Of a stretch of DNA of 64,000 nt, positions 1 to 11,835 are shown piece after piece; positions within the stretch are counted from its first letter, which is position 1; the number at the start of each line of letters is the position of its first letter. The notes under the pieces are model-generated. The model made no database searches, was not told the origin of the DNA, and saw only the letters and a program-made list of their open reading frames with translations. The translations under genes and the position numbers were made by a program. Origin of the DNA: Pipra filicauda (Eukaryota; Chordata; Aves; Passeriformes; Pipridae); contig NW_024104367.1 in assembly GCF_003945595.2 (NCBI RefSeq), positions 1,071,981-1,135,980 on the forward strand, read 5' to 3'.

Positions 1-3000
1 GGGAACTTTAAACAAGGGGAGGCAGCAAAGCTAAACACATGCTGCTGCCACCTCAGGCAGAGAGTAACACCACCAAGCAGGACAGGGTGAGGGGGATAGG
101 AGGGATGATAGAGGAGCCAGGTTGACATATAGAATTTTTTGGTTCAGGACAGGGAGATGAGAAAAGCTGAAGCTGTTTATACTAAATAACACTCAGGCTT
201 GTTAATGTCCTTTTCAACTTTCCGATCCCAGTGAGCGGCTCTGGTGTTCTCTGCGTCTGCACACAGAGATCAAATCTTCACACAACAATAAATAACCCTC
301 TTGGACAAAGCTCAGTTGTCTGACCTGCCTTTTCTTCTGTATCCCATTGCCTAAATCACTGAGCCAGATCCAAAAGTCCCCTGGGCCAAGGAAGTGAACC
401 CTGTTAACTTCAGCAAGTGGAGGACGAGGCTTAAGGCTGACACCAAGCAAAGAGTTGGGAGAAATGGAATATGGGGTGATCAGGGATCTGCTCCTGGGGC
501 AAATGTAGCACTGAGCTGCCCATGCTAAATGAAAAAGTGTGATGCCAAGCGGTGAGTGAGCAAGGGAAGAAGTTGCGGTGACCATCTGCTTCCTATTTGG
601 CCCAAGAGTGATGGAATTGGTTGTGTCATGCAACAATGAGAAAGTAATTCAGAGCAGGGTCCCCTCTCCCAGTGCTGAGCAGGGACCTTTATGAGAACAA
701 GGAAAACCAGGTCAACCTCCAGTCTCTGTCCCTCCCCTTATCCCATGTCTACCCAGATGTCTGGTGTACTTTTAAGGAAATGCTACCCACAGTCTCCCAG
801 ACAGAGAGACAAAATCCAGCCTGAGAGGTATAACATAACAGCATAGGCCAACTGGCACAGTCAGACAGCGCTCAGAAGGATGCATGTTTACCCATCTTGG
901 GTTTTGCAGACTGTCAGCTCAAAAAAAACAGGTATTGCATGAAGATCTGGGGTGCTGAGAGCTGAATTAGGCATGAAGAAGGTTGAGCTCCAAGCTCTTT
1001 GAGGATTATAGGAAGGGGGTTAGCCCAAAAACTATTTACTCTTTAAGTTAAGGTGGTTGTGGCAGCTCTGCATGAGCTCATGCCATAGCTACAAGTAATA
1101 AATAGTGTGAAACACAGCAAAATAAAGGTTTGCAGAGGCTGCAAAGCTTTGTATATGTTTAGCCATGCCCCTCACTAACTTCCACACGCCACCACTCCAT
1201 GGTGATGGGTAGCAGAACTGACTCACTTTAACACCTGCATGAGTATTTCTGATGGCAGAGATCTGATTGGGGTAATTTTGAGACTTAGAGAGGGGAAGCA
1301 CTGAAAATCTTTGGAGATGTTTGCTTTTGCTCAAACACAAGGTCAGGCTGCCTTTCTGTGCCTGGTTCAACCTGCTACAAAATGGGGCAATGTACCTTTC
1401 TCAAGGGCTTGGAGTCCCACAATGGAAAAATCCTTAGTAGCTGTAAGGATTTGGTCCAGCTCCATCTCATTAAAAGCACTCTGAGGAATTCTGTTGCTTT
1501 GCTAGTCCAGTTCTCCATCCTTTCTGCTTGTGAGCCATGAGATGAGGGCAGTCCCACAAAGAAAGGAAGAGGCCATTCACCCAAACATCCATCAGTAGCT
1601 ATTCAATTAGAGGAAGATTTTTCCCACCACAGCCCAAGAGGCAGCTTTTCCACAGCTTGTCAGGGAGGAAATCTTCAGGATTAATTAAATTGGCTGGGGC
1701 TTCTTTCATGTAGTTGTTTAGATTTTGAGTTCAGATAAGGCAGGGAAAAGACGGACTGGGAAAAGACACAAGCTCTAATGCAGCTCCTCCTCTGCATATT
1801 CAATTTGGCAAAGAAATGTTACCTGTTGTTTTTAGCAGGTAAAAAATCTGGAGTTATTTCACTGCACATGGGGCTCAGTGGAAGAGGTGACCATACAAGC
1901 CAGGGCATTGCATATGCTGATGATTTTAACTCATGTGCATGGACAGTACTCATAGTGGATCCCTTTCTATTAGTCTGTAACCTACATCCCTCCGTGGCAT
2001 TGTGAGGATGACGAACATCTGAATGCACTTGGAGTTGCTGATTTCACTGAGGCAGGACAGGCAAAATAAGATGAATATCAGGTGTTTGTGATAAAGGATC
2101 TGAAACTGAAGAAAAATCTCCCAGACGAGGCAAGCTACTAACGAGATGCAAAATCAGAGCAAAGAGCCAGTGCCACAGAATTACAATGAGAAGACAAATG
2201 CATATGCAATTCAAAACAGTTTAATGCATGCTAAGGGATGGGGTGGGTGATTTTGTCTTCTCCCCTTGCTCATCTATCTGTCTGAACACAGATACACAAG
2301 ATCACACTGCACTCAATGGACAACAAAGTCCTTATTCCTTGGCTTCCGCAGCGCTCTTCTTGATAGCATCTGCAAAGAGAAAGCTGGGAGCAGATCCAGG
2401 CATCTGCTCATTTCAGTTTGTTTTTGCAATTAAAGAGTGAAACAAACAACTGGAGGAGTTCAGATGGCGAGAATTTTAGGAAATTATTAGAAAACGGGCC
2501 AGGGTTTTGCATCTTTCCCATACATCTTTCTCTGGTGCCAGACTTTGTAGATCCACTACCTTCAGCCAGTCTTGGGGTCAGCTTTTCCTGTTTTTCACTG
2601 ACAGAGCTGTTGGCACAAAATGTAAAGAGACAAGACTGTCCCCCAGGAGTCTGTAGGCTCAGTCAGACCCAGACAAAATGCTGTGAACATGTGCTACTTT
2701 GGCTGCCACCGCAGCTCAGCGCAGGGTGAGGTAATCTGGTCACTCCTGAAACACAAGATGTTCCAACATCTGGTTGCTGCTGGGGGTGGCCTGATGGCAA
2801 AAGTGGACAGAAGTTACCATTGTTCCTATTTGCCCATTAGTTCTTTGGGACATTACAGGTGGCCTGAACCCAGGCGTCAGGATTTCAGTCCTGCAGTGTA
2901 CTCTGCCACTGGCTTTCAGCTCAGAAGGACTTTATGTTTGAGCACCACACATTCCAATGGACAATTCAACTCCTTGGACTTGATCGAGTGGCTACCTAAA

Positions 3001-4740
3001 CAGAATGAATTGCCATTTGATTAGAAATAGCCTTTCAAGTTCAAGGATATTGAAAACCAGCTTCTTCTTTCACTTCTACAGACTAGGTGAGAGGCAAGAG
3101 GAAACTAGAGCAATTCCCAGACTCCAGGCCAACAAACCCAAGCTTCGTCATGATGGCAAAATCACTTCTCCAAGAATTTCCACAGGAAATTTCACACCTG
3201 GTCTTCTAAATTCTCAGTCCTAATCTCTGCTTTTGCTCAACAAATGTTCTGCTTCACATTCACCTGGCTTGAATGAACCATACAGAATATCCACCACCGG
3301 GCTGTAGCACCCCATGAGGACTCTTGACCTTGAATATTTACTATTGACCAATCACTGATGAGACACATTTGCTGTATCCAGGAAATGCAGAGAGACTTGG
3401 GAATCTCTTCTCCTAAATCTCAGTTCCCCAACTCTCTATCCCAGAGTGCTGGAAGCCTTCTGCTTTTGTCAGGGGGTGTGGAGGAGTTTGAGAGTTGGAG
3501 AGTTACAGTTAGCAGGGATCTGTAGTTCATTAGCCCGACAAATAAGCTTCTGGTGGCCAGGCAGGAAAAGGCTTTGGCACTCATCGGGCAGGCTCAGAGC
3601 TGCTGTGATGTTTTTCTGGACATAATTAGAACTGTTCCCTGCGAAACATTTGCTTTTGGCCAGCAGGAACTCTCAGGAGGATCCACTTTTGTCCTAGGTA
3701 GCTTTCTCCCCTGCTTTGTCCATGGCCACCAATGGCTTGAAGCACCTCACAGGTGAAGGAACACTTTTGGTCCATCCTCCTGATCCCCATAAGCAGCAAA
3801 AATGATCAGTGCAAGAAAAAAGCCAGCTGCCAGAGGATGGGGTGTGCTTGGGGAGCTGGACATCCAGACTTCCCCAGCAATTCAAGTCTTCCACTCTGAG
3901 ACATACAACCAGGCACCCTGAAGTTCTATGAGCGCTGGGATTTGTGTTTGCAGCTCCTTGTTTCCTAGTACTTCCACACTTGGCTCACTGGTAGCAGGGA
4001 TTTCAAACCCTCATAAATCAAGTCTTTCAGCATCATTCTCTGCTGATTCAAGCTGATTTTTTTAACCTCAAGCCCCTGCCCAGCCACTTTGAAGTATTCC
4101 AGACATTTTGCAACCATTTATTTTTATTTAAGCCAGCCAAGTCTCTGTATATATTGTGACTCTCTTTTTAAAAAAATCTTTTTAATATACAAATCAGTTT
4201 AAAATAGTGTATAAGTCAGGAATGATTTGCAAATTAAACTGTCAAACCCTGGCAGGAGTAGTGGCTGACGCCCTTAGCTTGAAATCTCCCGTCTGCTGTT
4301 GCTGTGAGTGCAGATCTCTATAAGATGCCACACAATCTGCTTCTGCTTTCCTGGAAGATTCAGTCAGCCTTTGATTTTGGGAAGTCTTACAGTCTCTGAA
4401 AATGCTGCTGCATGTGACTCTCTAATGGGATCACCTGCCCAGGGGAAGGATATGATATTTTAGGAGACAGATGCTGGGGCTATGGTTGTGCAAAGGTCTT
4501 CTGGCCTTAAAACCACTTTTGCACAGGGAAGAGGAAGAGAAACTTGAAGTGAGGATCGTGTGTCTTTTTCAAAATATGTATCTGACACCACTGGAAGACA
4601 GTAATTATAAATTCAGATGTTTTCCTTGCAATTATTGGTAATCCCATATTGGCAAATGGGGATCTACTCCTTGGGATGTCCAAACATGTTGGTTGAAATG
4701 TTCTTAGGTGACAAGATTTTGAGCCCTAAGGAATTCTGAC
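1..4740. other. Non-coding region upstream of GPR20
   Basis: No recognisable exon or repeat family is seen. I looked on the minus strand for PTP4A3, the expected neighbour from the human gene order, and found nothing like its phosphatase sequence. An AT-rich block at about 4130-4240 and a TATAAG at 4319-4324 lie upstream of the coding exon and could belong to a promoter or first exon of GPR20, but nothing in the sequence proves it. All open frames here are short and look random. Confidence 0.5.
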
Positions 4741-4777
4741 TCTTTCTTTTCTTCCAGATCGCTGTCAGTCAGCGACC
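4741..4777 (+). other. GPR20: Splice acceptor and start of the GPR20 coding exon (5' UTR part)
   Basis: A pyrimidine-rich tract ends in ttcttccAG at 4756-4757, an excellent acceptor. The exon would begin at 4758, leaving 20 bases of 5' UTR before the ATG at 4778. Mammalian GPR20 likewise has its whole reading frame in the last exon, behind a non-coding first exon. That first exon is not identified here; it lies upstream in the window or beyond the left edge. Confidence 0.75.
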
Positions 4778-5839
4778 ATGCCGACCTCCTCCACGCAACT
4801 GCTAGCCCTTGACTCCATCAACTCCACCCAGCAACCTAACATCAGCATCTACTTGTTCTCCAAGTTCATCCACGAAGACAAAGAACTGTCCACAGAATTT
4901 TACAACCTGTGGATTGTCCTGATGGTAGTCAATGCCATCATTTTCCTCGTGGGTGTTGTGCTGAACAGCTTGGCACTGTACGTCTTCTGCTTCCGTACCA
5001 AGACAAAAACCACCTCTGTTATTTACACCATAAACTTGATTGTTACTGATCTCTTGGTAGGCTTTTCCTTGCCTGTCCGGATCATCATGTTCTACAGTGC
5101 AGGGGGCTGCCAGCATTGCTCCTTGATTCACATCTTCGGCTACTTTGTCAACATGTACTGCAGCATCCTCTTCCTGACGTGCATCTGCGTTGACCGATAC
5201 CTGGCCATCGTACAGGTGGAGGCCTCACGGAAATGGAGGAACCCCACCTGTGCCAAGGGAATCTGCGTCTTCATCTGGATCTTTGCCACAGTGGTGACTT
5301 TCTCCATCCTGACCATGGCAATAAAGTTTGCTGAGTGCTGCCTCTCCAAGATTCTGGTCCTGATGGTCTGCGAGTACTTCTTCCCCCTCATCATAATCAT
5401 CTTCTTCACCACAAGGATTATGTGTGCCCTGTCCAAGCCCAGCCTCATGCACCAGAGCCGGGAGAGGAGGATGAGGGCTGTGCAGCTCCTGATCACCGTC
5501 CTCATCATCTTCATGATCTGCTTCACTCCTTTCCACGTGCGGCAGGTCGCAATCTCCATCAACCCAGACATGCCCCATAACGTCAGCATCCTCGTCTACC
5601 ATGTGACAGTGACCCTGAGTAGCCTCAACAGCTGCATGGACCCCATTGTCTACTGCTTTGTCACCAACAACTTCCAGTCAACCATGAAAAATATATTCAG
5701 GAAAGCTGAGCCAGAGCAAACCAACGTGGACATCCTGGGCATGAACAAGAGCTCCAAGGGCTCCAATGCAATCATCGCCTTCTCAAACACAATAGGGAGC
5801 CCTGTGAGCTTGCCATCACCAAGTGCTGTCCAGATATAA
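4778..5839 (+). CDS. GPR20: Orphan class A G-protein-coupled receptor GPR20
   Basis: This is a complete 353-residue seven-transmembrane receptor in a single coding exon. Seen in the sequence: two N-terminal N-glycosylation sites (Asn15, Asn21); TM1 about 44-70 with Asn63; TM2 about 79-102 with Asp91; Cys111/Cys114 before TM3 and Cys187/Cys188 in the second outer loop as disulfide candidates; an intact DRY motif at 139-141; Trp167 in TM4; Pro203 in TM5; the TM6 motif CFTPF around Pro251; and DPIVY at 288-292 in place of NPxxY. Long stretches around TM2-TM3, TM6 and TM7 match my recollection of mammalian GPR20, as does the tail motif SSKGS, so I am confident of the assignment. Length is close to that of human GPR20 (about 358). 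Known of the family: GPR20 is an orphan plasma-membrane receptor reported to signal constitutively through Gi. The start is the first ATG, 20 bases after a splice acceptor, in the context cgaccATGc. No frameshift or missing core residue is seen. Confidence 0.95.
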   Translation: MPTSSTQLLALDSINSTQQPNISIYLFSKFIHEDKELSTEFYNLWIVLMVVNAIIFLVGVVLNSLALYVFCFRTKTKTTSVIYTINLIVTDLLVGFSLPVRIIMFYSAGGCQHCSLIHIFGYFVNMYCSILFLTCICVDRYLAIVQVEASRKWRNPTCAKGICVFIWIFATVVTFSILTMAIKFAECCLSKILVLMVCEYFFPLIIIIFFTTRIMCALSKPSLMHQSRERRMRAVQLLITVLIIFMICFTPFHVRQVAISINPDMPHNVSILVYHVTVTLSSLNSCMDPIVYCFVTNNFQSTMKNIFRKAEPEQTNVDILGMNKSSKGSNAIIAFSNTIGSPVSLPSPSAVQI

Positions 5840-6255
5840 ACAACATCTGGTGGGACATGCTGCAGTAAGCCAGTGCCATGGTGCTGGAATATTACTAGGA
5901 TGCACGATACTATTGTCTTTGAACTCTTTGTTTTTTAGGCTGAGGTTCAGACTAACAGTGGTGGAATTTGTTCCTCAAGAACATTGTGGTCTGTTTGGAG
6001 AATGGAACTTACAGTGCTGTTAGTACCAATATAAAAGAGAGTCTATTAATGACTGTTCCCAACAGGGAAGGTTTCTTTGTATTTTAATACAGACATTTTG
6101 CTAGCAACAAATTCTTTACTGTGGTTTTCTTTTCGTGTTTGACATCGTAATGCAGGACTTCTAGGATTACTTAGAAAACAGGATATCTCTGGTTTGTAAT
6201 GGAAGATTTTTGTGCCTTGGGCATGTGCTTAAGAATAAAGGGTTAGAGAGATGTT
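5840..6255 (+). other. GPR20: Probable GPR20 3' UTR with poly(A) signal
   Basis: After the TAA stop at 5837-5839 the sequence becomes AT-richer and contains a canonical AATAAA at 6234-6239, so cleavage is expected within about 30 bases of it. The next few hundred bases have no coding potential. A longer UTR using a later signal is possible; the end given here is an inference from the hexamer alone. Confidence 0.6.
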
Positions 6256-9200
6256 TCCAGAGCTATCTGCTGCAAAGATTTTAGATGCCAATGGAATTGG
6301 AAAGAAAGTATTTTAACCCACATGTCACTAGTAACTACTCATTTGTTCCTGAAAAAGTCTGAACCTTCTCAGGGATGAGGAGATGAAGTCAAGGTGTAAA
6401 GTCTCCTCTCACTGTTTCAGCTATAAGAAAAACATACGTGTGAGTGTATATGTTTTCATACACGCTACTTGGGCTTGGGTAGAGGTTAAGGATATGTTCC
6501 ACCTGTATTTGGATCACTAAATCTCCTAAACTACTGACAAGCATACAAAAATCTGTGAAAATTAACATGCTTCCCAGCAAACTCTGCTGTTCTGCTCGCT
6601 CTCTCTCCCCGAAGAACAGCCAAGATGAAACCCAGAACCAGACTATGATGCTGTACTAGTCTGGTTTGGTTTTTCTTCCAGGTATGTTGTAAAATCAAGG
6701 CTTGCTGTCCTAATTCCCACTATCGGTCTGTCCAATCAGTCACTTAAATGCTGGTACTTCCAAGCATAGAAGAAGATCCATCTCAAGTATATAGGCTGAA
6801 ATTCACTCCTGTACAAAGTCACTAGGATGATCTAAGAGCCACGTTTAAAAGGTGTGTGAAGGTAAGGATGACCCAAAACTCTGTGCACAGTGGTGGGTAA
6901 ATGTTTTAGATGACATTGTACCAATGAAACAACACAAATACAAAAAAGTTATCCTGGGAAAACAGCAAAACCTGCAGCATGGACATGAATAACAGCTGTT
7001 GTTGCTCCAAGTCTCCCCACTCCCATGTCTATGGACACTCCAACTGGAAGACTACTAAGAGTTCATCAAACCTGGCTTTTCCTGTTACTCTCTGGTACCA
7101 TTCAGAACAGCGGGCGTTGGTCCAAGCTAGGGCACCCTAGAATACTCTGCTTCCCTGGAATCTGAGCATGGGACACTCATCTCCATTTCACAGGAACACA
7201 ACACAACCAATGCCTCAAACTGCCTCTTGCAGTGGGGTTTGCAAGAGTTTGCCACTTGCAACACATATATATGTTTCGCCCAAACTGTTTCCCCAACCAA
7301 TCAATATCAGTGGATATTCCAGTTCCTGTTCCAGACAGTGGGGTCCGTGGGGAGTGATTCAGCTCACAGAATCAGAGACCTCCCAGCTGAGTGACACCTT
7401 CAGCTGTAGCTGGTCCATTAACTCAGGCTCTTGATTGCCCTGGGACACAGTAGTTGCCATTGCCAGGACTGTGACCTCCTTCCCCAGCACTTCAGCTGAC
7501 TCAGTGCCCTTCTGCTGGGATCTCTACTCTTTTGCAGAGGGTCTTCTTTCCGAGATGTGGTGATGAGGGACATCAACACTGTGGCACAATCCCATGGGAG
7601 GTGAGACTGTTGTTCTGGTCATTGTTTCCCATTCTAGACATGGTCATGAACATGGTGAGCTTTCCCAGGACCTAATTGTACTGTTGTTTCCTTATACCTC
7701 ATCTATTTCCTTAATCCTCCGACATAAGCACCTCACAGCCAACACCTCTGTTAAATGATTCATCAGCACACACAGACCAGGCTCTGCCTTCTCAGCCAGA
7801 CTGATCGCTTCACATTTCTGACACGATTTTCTGCCAACGCCTCATTTGGAGAAAATAACGTTATGCCTCAGAGGTCTGCACTTCCCTGCAAACCCCCAAA
7901 ATCTCATGCCCACCAACCCACCGCATAGTCTTAGACCTTTCCATGCCTCCTAAGCTGTTTGTAATGAAAAAGTGTGTCACATAAACAGAGCTGTTAACAG
8001 CACTGCCTTTTGCCAAGGCTACTCAGAGAAATAGGAGGTTGTTGTTCCAACAACCCACAGATTCACACCTCCCATTCTCTTGCTATCAACAGTATTTTTG
8101 CCATATACAGCAATGTCTTAACATCTTGTTCAGTGCAGTTGTTCATTTGAGGTCAGTATAAAAATCTCTAAGATGATTTGCTCAGACTTTTTAAGTTCCT
8201 AAACAGCATCTCAGTCTAAGCTCTGTCTTTCTGCGGTAAACTTCACCTACGGTAGTCTGAACTTCCTTTACTGCCAGTGTATTATTCAGTCCCCATAATA
8301 ATCACCCAAGACTGGATAATTCTCCTTATTTTGTAGTGCCTATTGCCTTATCCAGAGCTTTCAGTGGTCCTTTTTCATTTTGTACCAGCTCCAAATCAGG
8401 GGCCCTTATCAGACACAGTCTCCAAAAATTGGAAAGAGGCCAAATCCTTCACAAACTAACCTACTTTTTGTGACTTCTTGTGCTTTCTGTTCAATCTTTA
8501 CTGCTTACACATCTTGCTTTTCCTCAGGGTGCAGCACTTGCTAAACTCTGTCCTGTTTAAAGTCACCCATTTGTGCTCAGGGCACAAAGTTGAAACTCAG
8601 AACTGAAAACTCCTCTGCCATCAGAAATACTCCCCCAAAAGGCAGAGTTTTGAATGGGCACCTTCCACCTGCCAGTTCTCTTTGCTGCTGAAGCATCCCT
8701 CAGTTCTATGTGTTTCTGGAGACTGGAGCAAAGTCTCTTACCCCTAGACCTGCACCGTCCCTCCACTCAGGGTATCTCCTTGGGTTGCCTCTTAGTGATC
8801 TCCAACACGGATTGCAATAGTCCTGTTCCCGCCCCAACCTGCCCTTTCTCCAATGAGAACAGCCACGGATGACACCACGGGGAAGTCTCCAAGGGCAAGG
8901 TGAGAGATTCTGTGCATCATTAAATACATGCAGAGACTGCTAAGGCAAAGCATACACAAGCCAGCTGTTGCAGGGTAGTCTCTTATGCAGAGTATTTAAA
9001 GATTTAGACACTGAATTCCCAATGATTTCAAATTAAATCCAGCACTTAACAACCTTTGAGGATCTGTATCATTCCCCAGAGGCTGAAATAGTAATCAGGA
9101 TGGATGGGCATTGCATGTCATACTGCCACCACCAAGCCTGTGGTAGACAGAATACAGTGTTCCCTAAAGAGCTTAACAGCAATAAAGAGCTCTGTAAAAA

Positions 9201-10869
9201 GCCACGACCTCTCAGGGAATTACAGCATTCATTCCTCTTTGATGTACTGTGCTTCTGTTGTGCATCTAAAATCCTATAAAGTGAATTAGAAATATCCTCT
9301 TCTACCAGCTGCCCAGAGGGAGGCAAAGAAAGATGGTGAAAAATCTCACAGGTATTTCTTGGGATGGATCATGGCCACTCCTGGGACACAAGGTCTTTGC
9401 TGACCATGAGCCTGAGTCACAACACATGGATGTCTGCAGTCTGTTGGCATTCCAGAGCTTCTTTCTCTCCCTGCTCTGTGTCTCACCTGTGTTGCATCCA
9501 GCACAGCCCATGTTGTCTTTGCAAAGCTTTTCCTGTTACAGCCCAGAAACCTGTAGCAAGGCAGAGGTGCAGAATAGCCAGGCCTCAGTCACACTGCCAA
9601 CATATTAGGGTCCAGCAAGGCTGAAAATCTTCAATTCTGCACCAGTAAAGGAGCTCCTAACTCCACACGTGGGGTTATCTGCCAGACCAGCTTCCTCCAG
9701 GGCTCTGAGCAAGCCCTGCCCTCCCTCCACAGCCATCTGGTAACTGCCAAGAGGAAACTGCAAAGGCAATTTCTTCCTTCCTTGTCCCCCTGGGTTTTGC
9801 TGTCCCTCAGATGTGTGCATAGCAGTCTCATTAGTCAGGCTAATCAGCATTAATAAGTACTGCTGGCAGGTGTGGGCTCCACTTGGGGAAAGGCTGAGGA
9901 AAGTGGAATTGCCCCTGTTAGGACCATCAGCACAGGCCACTCTGCCTATTCTGTACCTTCAGTCTTCCAGGTGTAAGGGCAGGAGTGGCTCTGGCGCAGG
10001 ATTTGGGAGAAGACAGGTCTGATCTCCACAGCTACTCCGGGACAGAGGAAGGTGGGGAAGACATTGGAGAGGAACCAGAGTCAGAAAGTAATAAGGGAGG
10101 AAGGGAAAGGAGAGGGTTGAACACCAAGCTGAGCACCACAGAGGGCAGGGCTTGTAAGAACAAGGATGAGGAAGCCAGGACAGGGGAAAGTGGCCAGGGA
10201 GGACAGGGACTACCCTGTGCAGGGATACCCAGCAAAGGATGACACAGGAAAACAAGTGAGGGCTTGGCTTGCTTTTCCCCTTTTGGGCATCATTAGTCCC
10301 AAAACAGGAGCACTGGGAAGATGCCAGTGCTTGGATCAGAGCTGGAAGACTCCCATTTTAGGAAGAAAAAGCCTAAAAGCAGAGCACTTTATCCCCTTCC
10401 CATGGTGAGGGCCAGGAGAGGGACGAGAGTGATCCCTCTCATGCTCGTCTGAGCTTTGGGGTCTTGCAGTAGAAGACAGGAAGGTCTCCTGCATGCTGGA
10501 AAAGAGGAAGAGGGTCTTCATCCCTCCACCCTTGGGAAGAGGGTGCTGGGGATGCAGGAAGGGGTCTGGTGTGGTGTGGGTGCTCATGGACTAGCAGTAG
10601 TACCCATTGTGTATGTTGGCACATACTGAGCAGGATTGTCTTGGGAAGTGCTGGGTGACACTTATGAGAGATGGTGCCACCCAAAATGACACATCACAGC
10701 ACATGTCCCATGCTCTGCAGGGCACCCCAGGCAGAGCAGATTGGGAGATGGTAGCATATGCCCAAGGACAAGAAATTATTGATCATTTCACTGCAGTATT
10801 TCAGTGCTCTGTGGTGAGTACTGTTTGGCTTTTGGGACCTAACAGGGGTGCAAGGGGGAATATCCACTG
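6256..10869. other. Non-coding stretch downstream of GPR20
   Basis: I see no gene. Overlapping small inverted repeats occur at 6429-6463. A purine-rich block (about 9985-10250) carries open frames of up to about 100 codons in several phases, which is expected from its low stop-codon density. Otherwise it looks like unique avian intergenic sequence. Confidence 0.5.
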
Positions 10870-11060
10870 CAATCATAGACCCATAGAATTAAGTTGGAAA
10901 GGACCCATAAGTTCCTCAAGTCCAACCATTAACCAAGCACTGACAAGTCCACGTCACTGGACTCTAGTCCACCAAACCATGTCCCTAAGTGCCACATCTA
11001 CACATCTTTTAAATATCTCCAGTGACTCACCCACTTCCCATCTTTCTCATTCCCTCTTCA
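10870..11060 (-). mobile_element. CR1 LINE, truncated 3' fragment
   Basis: Reads atcatagacccatagaattaag, followed by 'ttggaaaggaccc' and 'aagtccaaccattaacc', a diverged avian CR1 3' end in reverse orientation. The stretch 'gtccaccaaaccatgtccctaagtgccacatctacacatctt' type continues the same subfamily and is closely shared with the first part of the CR1 at 32268. 5'-truncated, as is usual for CR1; no coding capacity. Confidence 0.8.
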
Positions 11061-11471
11061 GATGCTGCAAAAAGCACCAAAACTTCCCTGGCAGAGATGT
11101 GAGTTTTTCTAAGTGTTTGTAAGCTGCCAGTGCTGGCAGGATATCAAGGTCTTACTTCACGAAACTAAGTTCATGAATCCTTCTTCAGGATTCTTGACTA
11201 TAGTGTCAGAGATCAGAATAATTTAGGCATGAAGGTATGGGTCTGAGTTCTAACACAAGTCACTTTGTTTTTCTTTCATGGCTATACATAGAGCTAACAG
11301 CCCAACTCATGACTGAGGTTCTTCTTTCCAGTGCTATGCAGCAAGAGCGAGCCTGTCAGATGAAATAAAGCTGAGTTTACATGTAGGAGAATGTTCTTGT
11401 TCACCTCACAGCAATCTCAGTGAAAGCTCACAGAGAGGAGCTTCTGCCACCCCAATGAGAAGGTAAGCAGA
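11061..11471. other. Non-coding gap between two CR1 pieces
   Basis: Nothing recognisable in about 410 bases. It may include CR1 sequence too diverged to see by eye. Confidence 0.4.
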
Positions 11472-11835
11472 ATCATGGAATCATAAAATATCCTGAGGTG
11501 GAAGTGACCCACAGGGATCATCGAGACCAACTCCTGACCCTGCACAGGACACCTCAAGAATCCCACCACATGTCTGAGAGTGTTGTCCAAATGCTTCTTG
11601 AACTGTGGCAGTCTCAGGCTGTGACCACTTCCCTCTGGAGCCTATTCCAGTGCCCAACTCCCCTCTCAGTGAAAAATCTCTTCCTAATATCCAAGCTAAA
11701 CCTCTCCTGACACTGCTTCATGCCATTCCCTTGGGTCTTATTACTGCTAACCAGAGAGGAGATCATTGCCTGCTCCTCTACTTCCCCTCATGAGGAAGCT
11801 GTTAGACCATGATGAGGTCTTCCCATCACTCTTGA
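11472..11835 (-). mobile_element. CR1 LINE, truncated 3' fragment
   Basis: Begins with atcatggaatcataaaatat and 'cctgaggtggaag', then runs through the usual reverse-strand CR1 landmarks: 'cttgaactgtggcagtctcaggctgtgacc', 'cttcctaatatccaagctaaacctc', and the 'ttgggtcttattactg' / 'accagagaggagatca' part. It belongs to the same subfamily as the copies at 23185 and 57737 ('cctgagytgg', 'ggtgctgtgaccacttccct'). No intact reading frame. Confidence 0.88.

Noticed and set aside
1..4740. PTP4A3 exons on the minus strand
   Set aside because: Expected nearby from human gene order, but none of its conserved phosphatase blocks could be found in translation.
5140..5602. Open frames of 149 and 125 codons on the minus strand opposite GPR20
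   Set aside because: They are antisense shadows of the receptor exon; their Met- and Asp/His-rich composition mirrors the hydrophobic sense codons, and no independent start or splice signal supports them.
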